From NCBI RefSeq assembly GCF_029873635.1, contig NC_080427.1, positions 74,121,348-74,185,347 on the forward strand: DNA of 64,000 nt, written 5' to 3'. Under the pieces are notes generated by a model. It was not told the DNA's origin. It did not search any database and saw nothing but the letters and a program-made list of their open reading frames with translations. Positions within the stretch are counted from its first letter, which is position 1; every line of letters starts with the position of its first letter. The stretch is from Malania oleifera (taxonomy: Eukaryota > Streptophyta > Magnoliopsida > Santalales > Ximeniaceae). Made by a program: the position numbers and the translations under genes. Below, in pieces: positions 34,631-46,100 of this stretch.

Positions 34631-36335
34631 AACGTTTTGCTAGTCTCTAGCAAATGACGTGAATGAATCTCAAGGTGGTATCTACAACTACATACTCCAG
34701 TAATCATGAAATCAATGCACATGCGACATAACTATACCACTTCACATACAAGAACATAACTGAATTTTACACAAGCTCATTCATATTTAATGCACATGAC
34801 TCCAAAGCACGTCACTCATGCAAGTTTCATCGTTTATATGTGATTTGAAAGTAGTATACTCACATGAAGTTAATCAATGGCACATTCAGAATTAATGCAA
34901 TCATATAAGTTTGAGTATAAATAGGTAAACTCTCGAGGTGTGTGTGATGTGTGTGACTCAGTACACCTAGTAGCTAGTGGACACCTACAGAACGGTCGCT
35001 TTGACTCGGTCTAACTGGTATACCCTCAAAAACACTCAAAGGAATGGGTTCACTCATCATATGTGAGGAGGAGTGTCGCGATCAAACATCCCACATATTA
35101 AAAGGAACAACGCTAAGTATATAGAGTGGACTAGTCTAGAAAGGATCTAACCTATCTATGAGGTGTCGGGTCCTTCACCCTAGCATCTTCTCACCTACTC
35201 GCCATATCCAACTGAGACCACCCTAGATCAACTTACTCACAAACTTGTCTTGAATGCATCTGAGGAATTAATTAGTTGAAGAATCTTCATACGTGGAAAA
35301 TATGTGTCGTCCTTGACTTTTTGTGATATGTATTTGGGCTGGCATTGACATTTCATTTCATGCGCATGTGTATTGCTTATTCTTTTTTTTTCCTGCTCAT
35401 TCTTTATTTTCTATCTTTTCTTAAGCAATAAGGACAATATAACACTTCTTTTGTAATCTTCAAACAATCAATGGGAATTGAGCTCGAATAGGAGTTCATG
35501 AATTAAGTCTATCTCTAGGGGTGGCTCAGCCTTCACATTTTGAGTAGGTTACAAGACCTAGGTTTCTATCTCCCCACTAGGTGTCACCTCTAGGTTAGCA
35601 AATCAAAAATAAAGACTAGTGTACAAGGAATCATCCAAAAAAAAAAGAGAATTGAGTTCTATGAACTCTGATTTGATATTAACGCTCAAAAGGACGATAA
35701 ATAGCTCAAGGATATCTCACAAGGTGTCAGTCTCCACGGGTGCTCTCTCAGTGCTCACAGGAAATCCTAAGTGCTATGAATCACGTGAATGTGTTTAGTC
35801 AGCCTCGCGAGATGTCGTATAAATACAGAAAATTATATAGTCAAATTAACACGAATGTACTACCCATCAATTTTTCATGGAGTCATAAGATCATATAGAG
35901 AGAAACTACGCATGATTGACTCAAGTGTGTCATTCATAAGTTATATGCAAGTATGCGAAGGGTATACAAAGTGTTAAGCATGACATAGTGCAGTGTAATT
36001 CCTCAGTGCTCCTCCTTTCTTTCTCTCTTTCTTTGATTTTTTTTTTTGATTTTTTTTGATTTTTTTTGATTTTTTTTTATTTTTTGTTTTTAAAACCCAG
36101 TACGTGTACGTGCACAGTGTCACATGCGAATGCTCATCCCCCCCCAACTAAAGTGGAACATTGTCCTCAATGTGAAAGCATTGGGGAAATAGAAAATACT
36201 GTGCACGAGAAAAGTAAGGTGTACCTGAGTGGCGAAATAATGGAAAATAAAGATCGAACTACGAGAAAATAGACCTGAAAACTAACTAAAAATAAAATAA
36301 GATAAAATAAAAGGAAAATAAGGGAAAGAAAAACA
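34631..36335. other. Non-coding 3' interior of the gag-only element
   Basis: About 1.7 kb without coding potential where pol would be expected. It contains T-rich low-complexity DNA (36030-36090, repeated GATTTTTTTT) and CATTGTCCTCAATGTGAAAG at 36161, a phrase common just downstream of the coding region in Athila/Tat-type elements as I recall it. Confidence 0.6.
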
Positions 36336-36821
36336 TCACAATTGTCTTGGCGGAGGCTCTGGAGGAATTTCTTCTGGTGGCCACAGGTCTATAAATTGCA
36401 CCGGCGGTTCTCCAAATTTAAGCTGCCACAGTGGATCAGTCTTCATACCTGCATGAAAATCAACCTTAAATGAATAAATGCGTGTCAAAATACCAAACAA
36501 TACGTGTGTAGGTCGACCGTCATGTGTGGACAAGAAAGGGTCTTTATTCAACATCGGGTCTAGGAAATGTGCTTCCTTACAAACTAACGTGTGATGGGAA
36601 GCTATTGGAGCAATTACCTGTAGTTCTTCAAAAGCATTAACATTAAAAATTTTACCTGGTTCTTTAAAAATTATATGCTCACCAGACTGGTCATCCTTTT
36701 TATCGGGTGTACATATCATCATACCACGGCAAAAGTCTGCCTCCACATTAAGCTCCTTAACATCTGATTCAGGTGGGAGTGACGGTTTCACGGTTTCTGA
36801 GCTCGAAGTATGAGGTACCAC
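36336..36821 (-). CDS. Unknown ORF downstream of gag in the gag-only element
   Basis: 161 codons, overlapping the gag C-terminal ORF by 34 nt in another frame. The sequence is non-repetitive and protein-like: acidic N-terminus (SLPPESDVKELNVEADFCRG), then IFKEPGKIFNVNAFEELQVI, FLSTHDGRPTHVLFGILTRI, and a proline-rich end (DLWPPEEIPPEPPPRQL). No catalytic motif of protease, RT or integrase. The Met at 36821 may not be the true start: the reading could continue from gag by a frameshift, since the upstream codons in this frame (TDTHTEYQLV) are open. It stops just before the non-coding half. Function unknown. Confidence 0.5.
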   Translation of the reverse strand: MVPHTSSSETVKPSLPPESDVKELNVEADFCRGMMICTPDKKDDQSGEHIIFKEPGKIFNVNAFEELQVIAPIASHHTLVCKEAHFLDPMLNKDPFLSTHDGRPTHVLFGILTRIYSFKVDFHAGMKTDPLWQLKFGEPPVQFIDLWPPEEIPPEPPPRQL

Positions 36822-38008
36822 AAGTTGGTACTCTGTATGAGTATCAGTCTCATCATCACTAAATGCTCCGCTTGTGGCCCCGTTTCCTCTGATTTTTCGT
36901 TGAATTCATCTATTTCAGTCTTAACTTCCGGTGTTGGGACAACTATTTGCCCAGCAATGAGCATTTCAGATTGGGGATCGTCTTTCTCGCTACTGAAGGT
37001 GATGGTGGCCTCTGCTGTCTCAAGAGAAACATCATATATTTGTTGTTGCGGTTGCTGGTACTCTTGAGAACTAAGCTGAGGTTCTGCGAGTGTTTCCTCG
37101 TTTTCTAAGATGTCCAACTGTGTGCTTATCGCATTAATGGTGTCCCGCAATTTATTATTATGATCGACTTGAGTTTGCATGAACTGCTGGAGCATGCTCG
37201 CCATCTGTGTTATGCTATCCTCGAAAAGGTCTGACGACGTATAGCTTGGAGAGATCTGTTGTGGCTGATATTGAGGCGGAGGGTTGTTTGGGCATTTTGG
37301 TGGCTCGTATACATCTCCACCACTGATTGTGCTGATGGGATGTGCATTTATGGGTGCCTGAGTGCATCGTGTGTTACACTGTGGGACATTGTCAGTTAAG
37401 TAATCAAAGAATGATAATACCTGATCTGGATCCTCGTTGACGGGCTCTCCATTAGACATAGTCTAGACAAAACACTTGCAATCTAGGGTAAGAGCACTAT
37501 AAAAATAATCAGCTAACCTCTATGAGTCAAACCCGTGATGTGGACAAGTGCTTAGTAGATCCTTGAATCGTTTCCAGCAAGCCTTAAATGTCTCGTCATC
37601 CTGCTGCACAAAATTAAAAATCTGTTCCTGCAAAAATTGAGTTTTCTGTGAGGAACAAAACGCATGCAGAAATTCACGCTCCATATCAGTCCAATTAATG
37701 ATAGAGTGCGGTCTCAAGGAATGAAACCAAATTAGTGCCCTATCCTGCAAAGTAGCAAGAAATAAATTTAGTCTAGTAGATTCGTCAGCTTTAGCATGAG
37801 AGAAAAACATGTTGCAGGTTAACTCAAACTCTGCTAGGTGCTGATAAGGGCACTCAGATTTCGTTCCGTAGAACTCGGGTAGCAACGACGTCCTCCCGCT
37901 CTGCATTATGAAATTAAGCTCGTCATAAGGCAAAACAGTGGAAGAGGATGCAGTGGCATATTCAAGCTGCAAAAAATCCATTATCGTGCGCAGTGCAGGT
38001 GCAGCCAT
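36788..38008 (-). pseudogene. Athila-type gag, one internal stop
   Basis: Starts ATG 38008, about 130 nt from the PBS. The first 163 codons hold the retrotransposon gag fold region: LLPEFYGTKSECPYQHLAEF, LNLFLATLQDRALIWFHSL, WTDMEREFLHAFCSSQKTQF and FKACWKRFKDLLSTCPHHGF. A TAG at 37517-37519 sits where related gags have Trp; the same frame then continues RLADYFYSAL into the second part (37459-36788), with Gln/Pro-rich linker and a coiled-coil-like TINAISTQLDILENEETLA. No CCHC knuckle is evident. The only lesion seen in about 400 codons is that stop, fitting recent activity. Gag would form the particle packaging element RNA. Confidence 0.85.
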
Positions 38009-38117
38009 TTTTCAAAACTCAAAATTTTTTTCTGTTTTTGTTTTCTATTTTTTTTATTTTTCATAAAACTAACAAAAATGACGGGAAAAACGCAAATTTG
38101 AGACTAAGACCGACATT

Positions 38118-38134
38118 CCCTAGCAACGGCGCCA
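38118..38134 (-). other. tRNA-Asp-type primer binding site
   Basis: The minus strand reads TGGCGCCGTTGCTAGGG, six nt from the 5' LTR. It matches the complement of the plant tRNA-Asp 3' end (CCCCGGCAACGGCGCCA) except near its distal end. This PBS type is typical of Athila/Tat elements. Confidence 0.88.
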
Positions 38135-38140
38135 AAAACT

Positions 38141-39859
38141 TGACTCACTCGAAAAATGAGCAGCTCAAGAGCTATCCCAAGTATAGGAGTTCTGTCGTGT
38201 AATACTAAGCCCAAGGGCTAGATCGTCTCCTCAGGGAATGCGTTTAATCTCAAAATTTTACTTTCTTCCAATCGAAATTAAAAAAGTACTGAACTTAGTT
38301 CAGATTCAGGTTTTCAAGATTGTGGAGATTTAAATGAAAACACAAATTAAAGTCCTAAAACTATCACGCACGAAATTAAATAATAATAATGAAAACCCTA
38401 GTCTACTTAAGGAAATACTAGATCATACTAACTAAAAATGGAAACTTTAAACATGGAATTAAAATAACAATAATGAAAACCCTAGTCTACTTAAGGAAAC
38501 ACTGGGACACGCGTTAATTAAAAATGGCAACCTAGAACATGGAATTAAAAACACACAATGGAAACTACACTAGACACATACTAAAAAAAAACTGAACCTA
38601 CTAAAAATCGAACCTTTAGCACAATTAAGAGATCAAATCAAGACTCACAATTTAAATGCAAACATGAATTCAATGGAAATTTAAAAAACGTAAATAATAA
38701 CGGAACACAATAAAAAAACAACCTTTACTAATCATAGACCCTAACTAAATCGAATTTTGACAAAAAAAAAAATCTAAATTTAATTAAGAAAGCTAAATTA
38801 AAATAACTATCAATTAGATAAACAAAGAGATTAATTTAACAATAATGAAATACCCAACATTACTCAACTTAAACAAAAAGAAAGAAAACTCCAATAACAT
38901 TAAAAAAAAAAAAAAACTAAACTTTCTTGAATATTCCAAGATTCAAAGAAAAGTAAATAAAAGAAAGAAAGAAAGGAAAAGAGAGAGAGAGAGAGAAACA
39001 AATCCACGGAACCGTGGCAGTAGCTGCGGCTGTGTGTGGGTTGGTTCGCGGCTGTGGCATGGAGCAAGGAACAGCGAGAGAGTGGCTCATGGATCTGCTG
39101 GTGCTGTTGGCGGCCACCGGAGAGAACAACAAAGTGCAGCAGGAGCTTTTTGTGCTGCAGCAACAATGGGCAAAAGAGGTTTGAGCGAGAGAGAGAGGGA
39201 TAAAGGGAAGGAGAACAGAGAATAGAGAAAAGAGAAAGAGAGCAAAGCAGAATTTAAAAGAACAAAAAAAAAAAAAAAAACAAACTAAAGAAGAAGAAGA
39301 AGAAGAAGAAGAAGAAGAAGGAGAAGAAGAAGAAGGAGAAGAGGAGAATGCGGAAGAGGAGAATGGGGAGCCCTGGGGGCTGCCTACACAGGAAGAGGAA
39401 GAGAAGGGTTAAATAGGATAGGGGGGAAAGCCCTAGACCCGGATAGGAGACCCGACCCGGCAACTTGACCCAATTGGAGTTGACCCGAATTGCTATATTT
39501 TTTCATTTTTTTCATTCTCTGTTCATTACAAATCTGGCTCTTTTGGAGCCTGTATCTTACAAAACTCAAAACATAAAAGTTGTAGATAATATTTTCCTCT
39601 TTCTCTAGAAATTTGAATCGTTTTGATCGGAGCTCGAACAAAAAAGTTATGCATGAAATACGAACAGGTATCGGTTTTGGTTCCCGGGAATTTTCCTACA
39701 ACAAAAAAATACCAAAACTTCATAAATAGTGCAATAAAGTTCAAGAATGATGATTTTGACACTTTATTAAAATATTGGACAATTTTGGACATTTAATTAA
39801 AAATATAAACCGTAAAGCCCGGGTTAAACATCCAATTACGCAGTTTCGGCGCGTAATCA
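38141..39859 (-). repeat. 5' LTR of the gag-only element
   Basis: 1719 bp. Differs from 32916-34618 mainly in tract lengths: (GA)n is shorter (38981-38995) and (GAA)n longer (39288-39345), plus scattered transitions. Confidence 0.93.
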
Positions 39860-40019
39860 AACACATACATATATACCCTCACTTATGGTGGAGGAATACC
39901 GTGGTTACAAACATAAACCATCTCAGGAGTTCGCAATAACATACACTCCCAACGACTAACCACTTATCCCAACCCAAAGTAGAGAAATGTACACATACTC
40001 AGAACAACTGCGGATACTT

Positions 40020-40200
40020 CCGGTGTATTTTCTTTTCCAATTCCCAAGAAGCTTCCTCAACCTCATGGTTCCGCCACAATACCTTCACTAACGGTATATC
40101 TTTGGTACGAACTTTCTGAACTTTACGGCCGAGAACCTGAACAGGTATCTCCTCTTACGCTAAAGTATCCTCAATTTCCAAATCATCATAATTGATAACA
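40020..40200 (-). pseudogene. Chromodomain-like C-terminus of chromovirus integrase
   Basis: Minus-strand frame reads VHNVFHVSILRRYVLDP upstream, then YDDLEIEDTLA, a stop, EEIPVQVLGRKVQKVRTKDI, LVKVLWRNHEVEEASWELEK and KIHRKYPQLF. This is the chromodomain-type tail of Tekay/Del elements, thought to guide integration to heterochromatin. One stop interrupts it (near 40155). The gag-only element sits about 150 bases downstream. Confidence 0.85.
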
Positions 40201-40399
40201 TGTGATGGATCCAGCACGTACCTTCTCAATATGGATACGTGAAACACATTATGGACCCTCGAGAGTGTTGGGGGTAGTGCAATCTTATAAGCTTCCAAAC
40301 CCACTCACTCAAGAACCTCGAATGGTCCGATATACCTCGGTCTCAGCTTGCCCTTCCTCCCAAATCTCATTACCCCTTTCATTGGAGTGATTCTCAGAA

Positions 40400-41110
40400 A
40401 TACCTTACCACCCACCTCGAACTCTAACTCACAGCGGCAAACATTTACGCAACTCTTCTGCTGACTTTGAGCTGATTTAATCCTTTCCTAGATCAAACCC
40501 ACCTTCTCAAATGCCTGCTGGACAAGTTTAGGTCCTAACACCTGACGTTCATAAACCTTATCCCAATATAAAGGAGATCAACACCTCCGACCATGCAAAG
40601 CCTCGAACGGTGCCATCCCGATACTAGCCTGGAAGCTATTATTATAAGCGAACTCTATGAGTGGCATATACTATAACTAGCTAACACCGAAGTCTAACAC
40701 ACAAGCTCGCCTAGAATCAAGAAGTAAACCTCGGGTCTCGATCTGATACAATGGACACCGGTACCCATGCATTCTCACAATCTCATGCACGTACAAATCT
40801 TCTAGCCTACTTAGAGGATAGCTAATCTTCATCGGTATGAAATGAGCAGATTTCATCAACCTGTCCACGATCACCCAAATGGCATCCTGCCCGCGAAGAG
40901 CTGGTGGCAATCCGATCACAAAATCCATGGAAATATGCTCCTATTTCCACACCGGAATAGGTAAAGGCTACAATGGCCCTGCCGACCTCAGATGTTTAAC
41001 TTCCACCAGTTGACACGTCAGATACTAATCCACAAACTGAGCAATCTGCCTCTTCATACCACTCCATCAGAAGGTCTCGCGCAAATCTTGATACATCTTT
41101 GTACTACCCG
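40400..41110 (-). pseudogene. Chromovirus integrase (decayed)
   Basis: A zinc-domain remnant at about 41105-41020 (MVHPGSTKMYQDLRETFWW, KRQIAQFVD) is followed by the core [17 protein letters not shown] (about 40930) and [17 protein letters not shown]. Further on are IEFAYNNSFQASIGMAPFEA (about 40660-40600) and the linker VGGKVFLRITPMKGVMRFG (about 40420-40380). The second catalytic Asp region (near 40745) is frameshifted ([14 protein letters not shown]), so it cannot be functional. Confidence 0.85.
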
Positions 41111-41321
41111 GATGTACCATATACAATGAACGATGCACTTCCTCCAAAATCGTCCTACTGATGTCATCATCGTTCAGAATACATAGCCTGGTCTCAAACC
41201 TCAATACACCTCATTTAAAGATGTTAAACCCTGTAGTCAATCCCTGCTGTACCTTTTCCACAACCTCTGTCAACTCTGCATCACTAGCTTGTGTGTCTTT
41301 AATATGCTCAATCAAAGTCAA

Positions 41322-41678
41322 CTAAATTACCAAGCTAGTAATGAAAGGCTGATGATCCCCAGATACCAACTCTATTCCCGAGCTCTCCAGATCCTGTTTG
41401 ATGTGATGCTGAGCTACAACTGCAGATACGGCCACGGGTTTTGATTTCTGACTCAATGCATCAGCTACTACATTAGCTTTCCCTGGGTGATAACTGATGG
41501 TGTAATCATAGTCCTTAATCAACTCAAGCCATCGTCTCTGCCTCATATTCAACTCTTTCTGCGTGAAAAAGTATCTGAGGCTCTTATGATTAGTGAAGAT
41601 CTCACACTGCACACCATATAGATAGTGTCGCCAGATCTTCAGTGCATATACAATAGCAGCCAACTCCAAATCATGCAT
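41322..41678 (-). pseudogene. Chromovirus RNase H
   Basis: Reads [59 protein letters not shown] and [12 protein letters not shown]. The usual TDHKSL box has become TNHKSL, changing a catalytic Asp to Asn. The final Asp (VVADALS) is intact. Confidence 0.9.
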
Positions 41679-42189
41679 ACGGTAATTCTTCTCATATTTT
41701 TTCAGTTGTCGAGAAGCATACGCTACTACCTTACCCTGCTACATAAGCACACGTCCCAAACCCTTCAGAGACGCGTCGCTATAAATCACAAAACCACCAT
41801 CCCTCGAAGGAATGGTCAAAACTGGAGCAGTAACCAGCCAGTGCTTCAACTTCTGAAAACACTGCTCGAAATCACTAGTCCACTCAAATTTCACTCCCTT
41901 CCTAGTCAATCAAGTCTGAGGCCAAGAAAGTTTAGAGAACCCTTCCATAAACCAACAACCCGCCAGTCCTAGAAAACTTCGAATCTCCGGCACATTCTTC
42001 GGCCTCACCTAGTCGACCACAGCTTCAATATTGCTAGGATCAGCTGAGATACCATCCCCAGTCACCACATGGCCTAAGAACGCAATCTGACTCAACCAGA
42101 GTTCACACTTCTTCAGTTTAGCATACAACTTCTTCTCTCGCGGAATCTGTAATACTAACCTTAGATGACTCTCATGCTCATCTGAACTC

Positions 42190-42870
42190 CTCGACTATAC
42201 CAGAATATCTTCAATGAATACCACCACAAACCGATCCAGGTACTCATGGAAAACCCTATTCATCATATCCATGAACACCGTCGGAGCATTTGTCAACCAG
42301 AAAGGCATGCCCAAAAACTCGAAGTGGCTATATTTGGTTCGAAAAGTCGTCTTTGCAACATCTTCGGATCGAACCCTCACCTGATGATACCCTGACCGTA
42401 GATCAATCTTCGAAAAGACCCGCGCCCCCTGCAACTCGTCAAAAAGATCATCTATATGAGGTAAAGGATAGTGATTCTTCATAATCACCTTATTGATCTC
42501 ACAATAATCAATGCACATCCGCATCGACCCGTCCTTCTTCTTCACAAACAGTACTAGAGCTCCCCAGGGCGAAACACTTGGTCGAATGAAACCCCTGTCC
42601 AGTAATTTCTGCAACTGCTCCTTCAACTCTCAAACACCTATTGGAGCCATCTGGTATGGAGCTTTAGAGATTAGTGCCTTGCTAGGCAACAACTCTATCG
42701 CAAACTCCACCTCTTGATCTAGAGGTAAACTAGGTAAATTTTCTGAAAACACATCCGGGAATTTGGTGACTACCCGAATATCCTCGAGCCTCAACTCATC
42801 CCGCGGTGGTTCCTTCACACAAGCTAAGTACCTCTGACACCCATCCAAGAGTAATCTCCTCGCCTGCAAT
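42190..42870 (-). pseudogene. Chromovirus reverse transcriptase
   Basis: The linker has FPDVFSENLPSLPLDQEVEF (about 42750). RT follows with [58 protein letters not shown] and [14 protein letters not shown], then [20 protein letters not shown] and VVFIEDILV followed by a stop. The YxDD-type box is FIED: the first catalytic Asp is Glu, and the next codon after LV is TAG. The enzyme is dead. Confidence 0.92.
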
Positions 42871-43165
42871 GTCGATAGAACCTGTGGCATCGAACGCACA
42901 CACAATCCCACAAATTCATACTCCTGCTCCCTAGGAGGTCTGAACACTACTACCTTCCTACGACTGTCAATCACAGCATAACTAGAGAACAACCAATCCA
43001 TCCCCAGAATGACATCGAACCTCGACATATCGTATACCACAAGATTCGCCGGTAGTAGCCTCCCCTGAATTAACACTGGGCAGTTTGCTAACATCTCCCT
43101 ATAGAATGATATACTCCTAGATGGTGTAGTAATAGACAACACCTCGTTCATGACTTGGGTCTCAA
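42871..43165 (-). pseudogene. Chromovirus protease, C-terminal part
   Basis: After the hAT insertion the frame resumes with TQVMNEVLSITTPSRSI and reads VYDMSRFDVILGMDWLFSSY, the hallmark downstream box of gypsy aspartic proteases (ILGMDWL). The active-site half lies at 47600-47479 on the other side of the hAT element. Confidence 0.88.
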
Positions 43166-43173
43166 CTCCACAC

Positions 43174-46100
43174 TAGACCTAGCAAAGTGGATAAAAATAC
43201 ATTAATCTGAACCGCATCCAACCCGTTTTAACCGACTTATAATCAATCGCTTGCTAAATGAGTCGAATATGGTTTTCCATTTTCATATCCTCCCTTTTAG
43301 CGGGTTGGGTCAGGTTTATCCGGCAGATATCCACCAACCCGCTTAAAAGCCTATTAGTAATTAAATCATAAAAGCCCAACAACCCATTGCCCAAGTGCCA
43401 GAGGCCATAGCCCAGTGCCCACATGGCCCGTAAGCCATACAGACACAGTTGACAGCCCCCGGCCCCGTGCGGCCCCTCCCACTCCTAGCCCAAGGCCAGC
43501 TCAGTCCCACTGATTCTCAAATAGCTAGACTCCATAGAAGAACGAGCCCTAGACCTTTTCCGGCACGAAACCCTTCTTCTTCAACCCTATTCTCGCATGA
43601 AACCCTTCATCTTCCACACTTCGAACTAGTATGAGCCGTTCGCCGCTTCACGAGTTTGTCAGGAGCTTACCCTTCGAACCAGCAGCAAGATCTTCATGAT
43701 TTGGTCTTCCACATTGCAAACCAGTATGAGCCCTTTGCGAGTTCGTCAAGAGCTTGACTCACTCGAAAAATGAGCAGCTCGGAAGCTATCCCAAGTATAG
43801 GAGTTCTGTCGTGTAATATTAAGCCCAAGGGCTAGATCGTCTCCTCAATGAATGCGTTTAATCTCAGATTTTAACGTTCTTCCAATCGAAATTAAAAAGG
43901 TACTGAACTCAGTTCAGATTCGGGTTTTTCAGAATTTTGGAGAGTTAAACAAAAACTTAAATTAAAGTCCTAAAACTAGCATGCTTCAGTTTAAAGAGTA
44001 CGTAGGGATGGAAACTCTAATCTACCTAAGGGAACATCGAAACACGTGCTCATTAAAAATGGTAACATTGATCATGGAATTAAAGCACATAATGGAAACT
44101 CAATTAGACACAAACGCATATACTAAAATCGAACCTTTGACAAAACTACAAAAATTAAATCAAGCATCATGTTGTAAACGCAAGCACAAACGCAACGAGA
44201 ATTTAAAACACATAAACAATACGAAGCGCAATAAAAATATAAACTTAAATAAAATGGACCCTAACTAAACCGGAACTCAACAAAAAGAGTAAACTTTCTT
44301 GAAAAAAAAAAACAACTAATTAAATTCTTTAAAACAAAGAAAAAAAAAACACATTTATTTATTTATTTATTTCATAACGAACCCAACCTTAATCCGATTA
44401 AACAAATAACTTAAACAACGAAAACTAAATACTAAAGCAAAACACACTAACATCATATTAATATTCAGTCAAATACTAATTAAAGAACAAAAGATAGAGA
44501 AGCAAAACTAATAACTTAAAAATTAAAATAATAATTAACTACATAAAAAATTAAGAGAGAGAGAACAGAGAGTGGCTCGGTTGTTTTTGAAAAGCCTGGG
44601 AAGATGATGGCCTCTGCTGCTGTGTGTAGCTTAGGAGGCAGGTATGAAGCTGTGGAGACTGGAGCAAGATGCAGGAAACAGGGCTGGTGCTTGGCAAGCT
44701 GCTGCGAACAGGAACTGCTGTGCGGTGGAGCTCAGCTGTGCTCTGTTTGTTGTAGCTGGTCAAGGGTGAAGTTGCTGATGGTTCTGCAAGGTGGCGCTGC
44801 TGCTGCTTGCTGGTATTCTGGCTGAGGCTGCTGTGGCACTGTCGTGTGGAGTTGCTGGTTGTGCAGAGGGCTGAGGAGGAGGCTTGCTGTGGTGGGTGCG
44901 TCACGGGTTGCAGCAGAGGGGCTGCTAGTGTGCCACGAAGCTGGGGCAGCAGGTAAGGAACAGGGAGAGGGAGAGACTGCAAGAGATTAAGGAAAACAGG
45001 GGAAGAAGGGAAGGGAAACAGAGAAGGAGCAAAGCAGCAATTGAAAGAAAAAAATACAAAACCAAAGAAGAAGAAGAAGAAGAAGAAGAAGAACAGAGGA
45101 GAGCCGAGGAGAGGAGAACCCCCACGGGGCTGCCTGCGCAATGAGAGGAAGATAAAGAGATTTAAAGGAGGCATTGGGTGCCCTAGACCCGGATAGCACT
45201 GACCCGACCCGTTTGGAAAGGGTTGACCTGGCAACTTGATTTTTTCATTTTTTTTCATTCTCTATTCATCGCAAATCTGACCTTTCTGGAGCCTGTATCT
45301 CACAAAACTCAAAACACAAAAGTTGTAGATAATCATTTTCTCTTTCTCCAGAAATTTGAATCGTCTCGATCGGAGCTCGGACGAAAAAGTTATGCATGAA
45401 ATACGAACAGATGTCGGTTTTGGTTCTCGGGAATTTTCCTGCGACAAAAATTATCAAAACTTAATAAATAATGCAATAAAGTTCAAGAATGATAATTTTG
45501 GCACTTTATTAAAGTATTGGAAAATTTTGGACATTTAATTAAAAATATAGACTGTAAAGCCCGGGTTAAACATTCAATTACGCAGTTTCGGCGCGTAATC
45601 AGAGCTTTGTGAGTTTGTCATTGACATTTCGAACCAAAAGGAGCTCTTCACAAGCTCGTCTTCAAGCCTTTGTGAGTTCATCTGCTTCATCCCCTTCGAA
45701 GTTTGAATTCGCAACTCTTCTTCTTCTTCTTTCGTAGCTCTGCTTCTCTCGCTTCTCTGTTATTGCATATTATGACATTACATATTTCTACATATTTTTC
45801 TGCTTCTACACAAACAAGAAGGTAGAGCAATGAAAATTAACTTTCATGAGAAAGAAAAAAAGAAAAAAAAATAGTTCAGTATTTTTTTACTGTTGTGTGT
45901 TTTGCTTTCCACTACGGTATTCTTGTGCAATTGCTTGCAGCTGGTAGCTTACATCCCGTGAGCAACAGATAGAGAAGCCTTTGACTTGTGCTTGGATGTC
46001 CCAATTAATAGAGTAATTATTATGATTTTTAGTTTAAATGTTGAAGCTTTATGTCAATTTTGTTTTGATTTGGTTTTTGTTGGTGGTCGGCTTTTGAGTT

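Larger units (their letters stand above)
32916..39859 (-). mobile_element. Gag-only (TR-GAG-type) Athila-like LTR retrotransposon
   Basis: LTRs at 32916-34618 and 38141-39859 begin TGACTCACTCG and end GCGCGTAATCA on the plus strand. The perfect TSD AACAC (32911-32915, 39860-39864) lies between the chromodomain end and the PPT/3' LTR of the host chromovirus. A tRNA-Asp-type PBS and a G-rich PPT place the 5' LTR at the right. The 3.5-kb interior holds an Athila-type gag and one further ORF but no protease, RT, RNase H or integrase, so it must have relied on another element. The LTRs differ by about 2% in the first 285 bases by eye: one of the youngest insertions here. Confidence 0.92.

Noticed and set aside
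44551..45258. 235-codon minus-strand Ser/Leu/Gln-rich ORF
   Set aside because: Inside a solo LTR, low complexity with (TTC)n, and not present as an ORF in the related LTRs.
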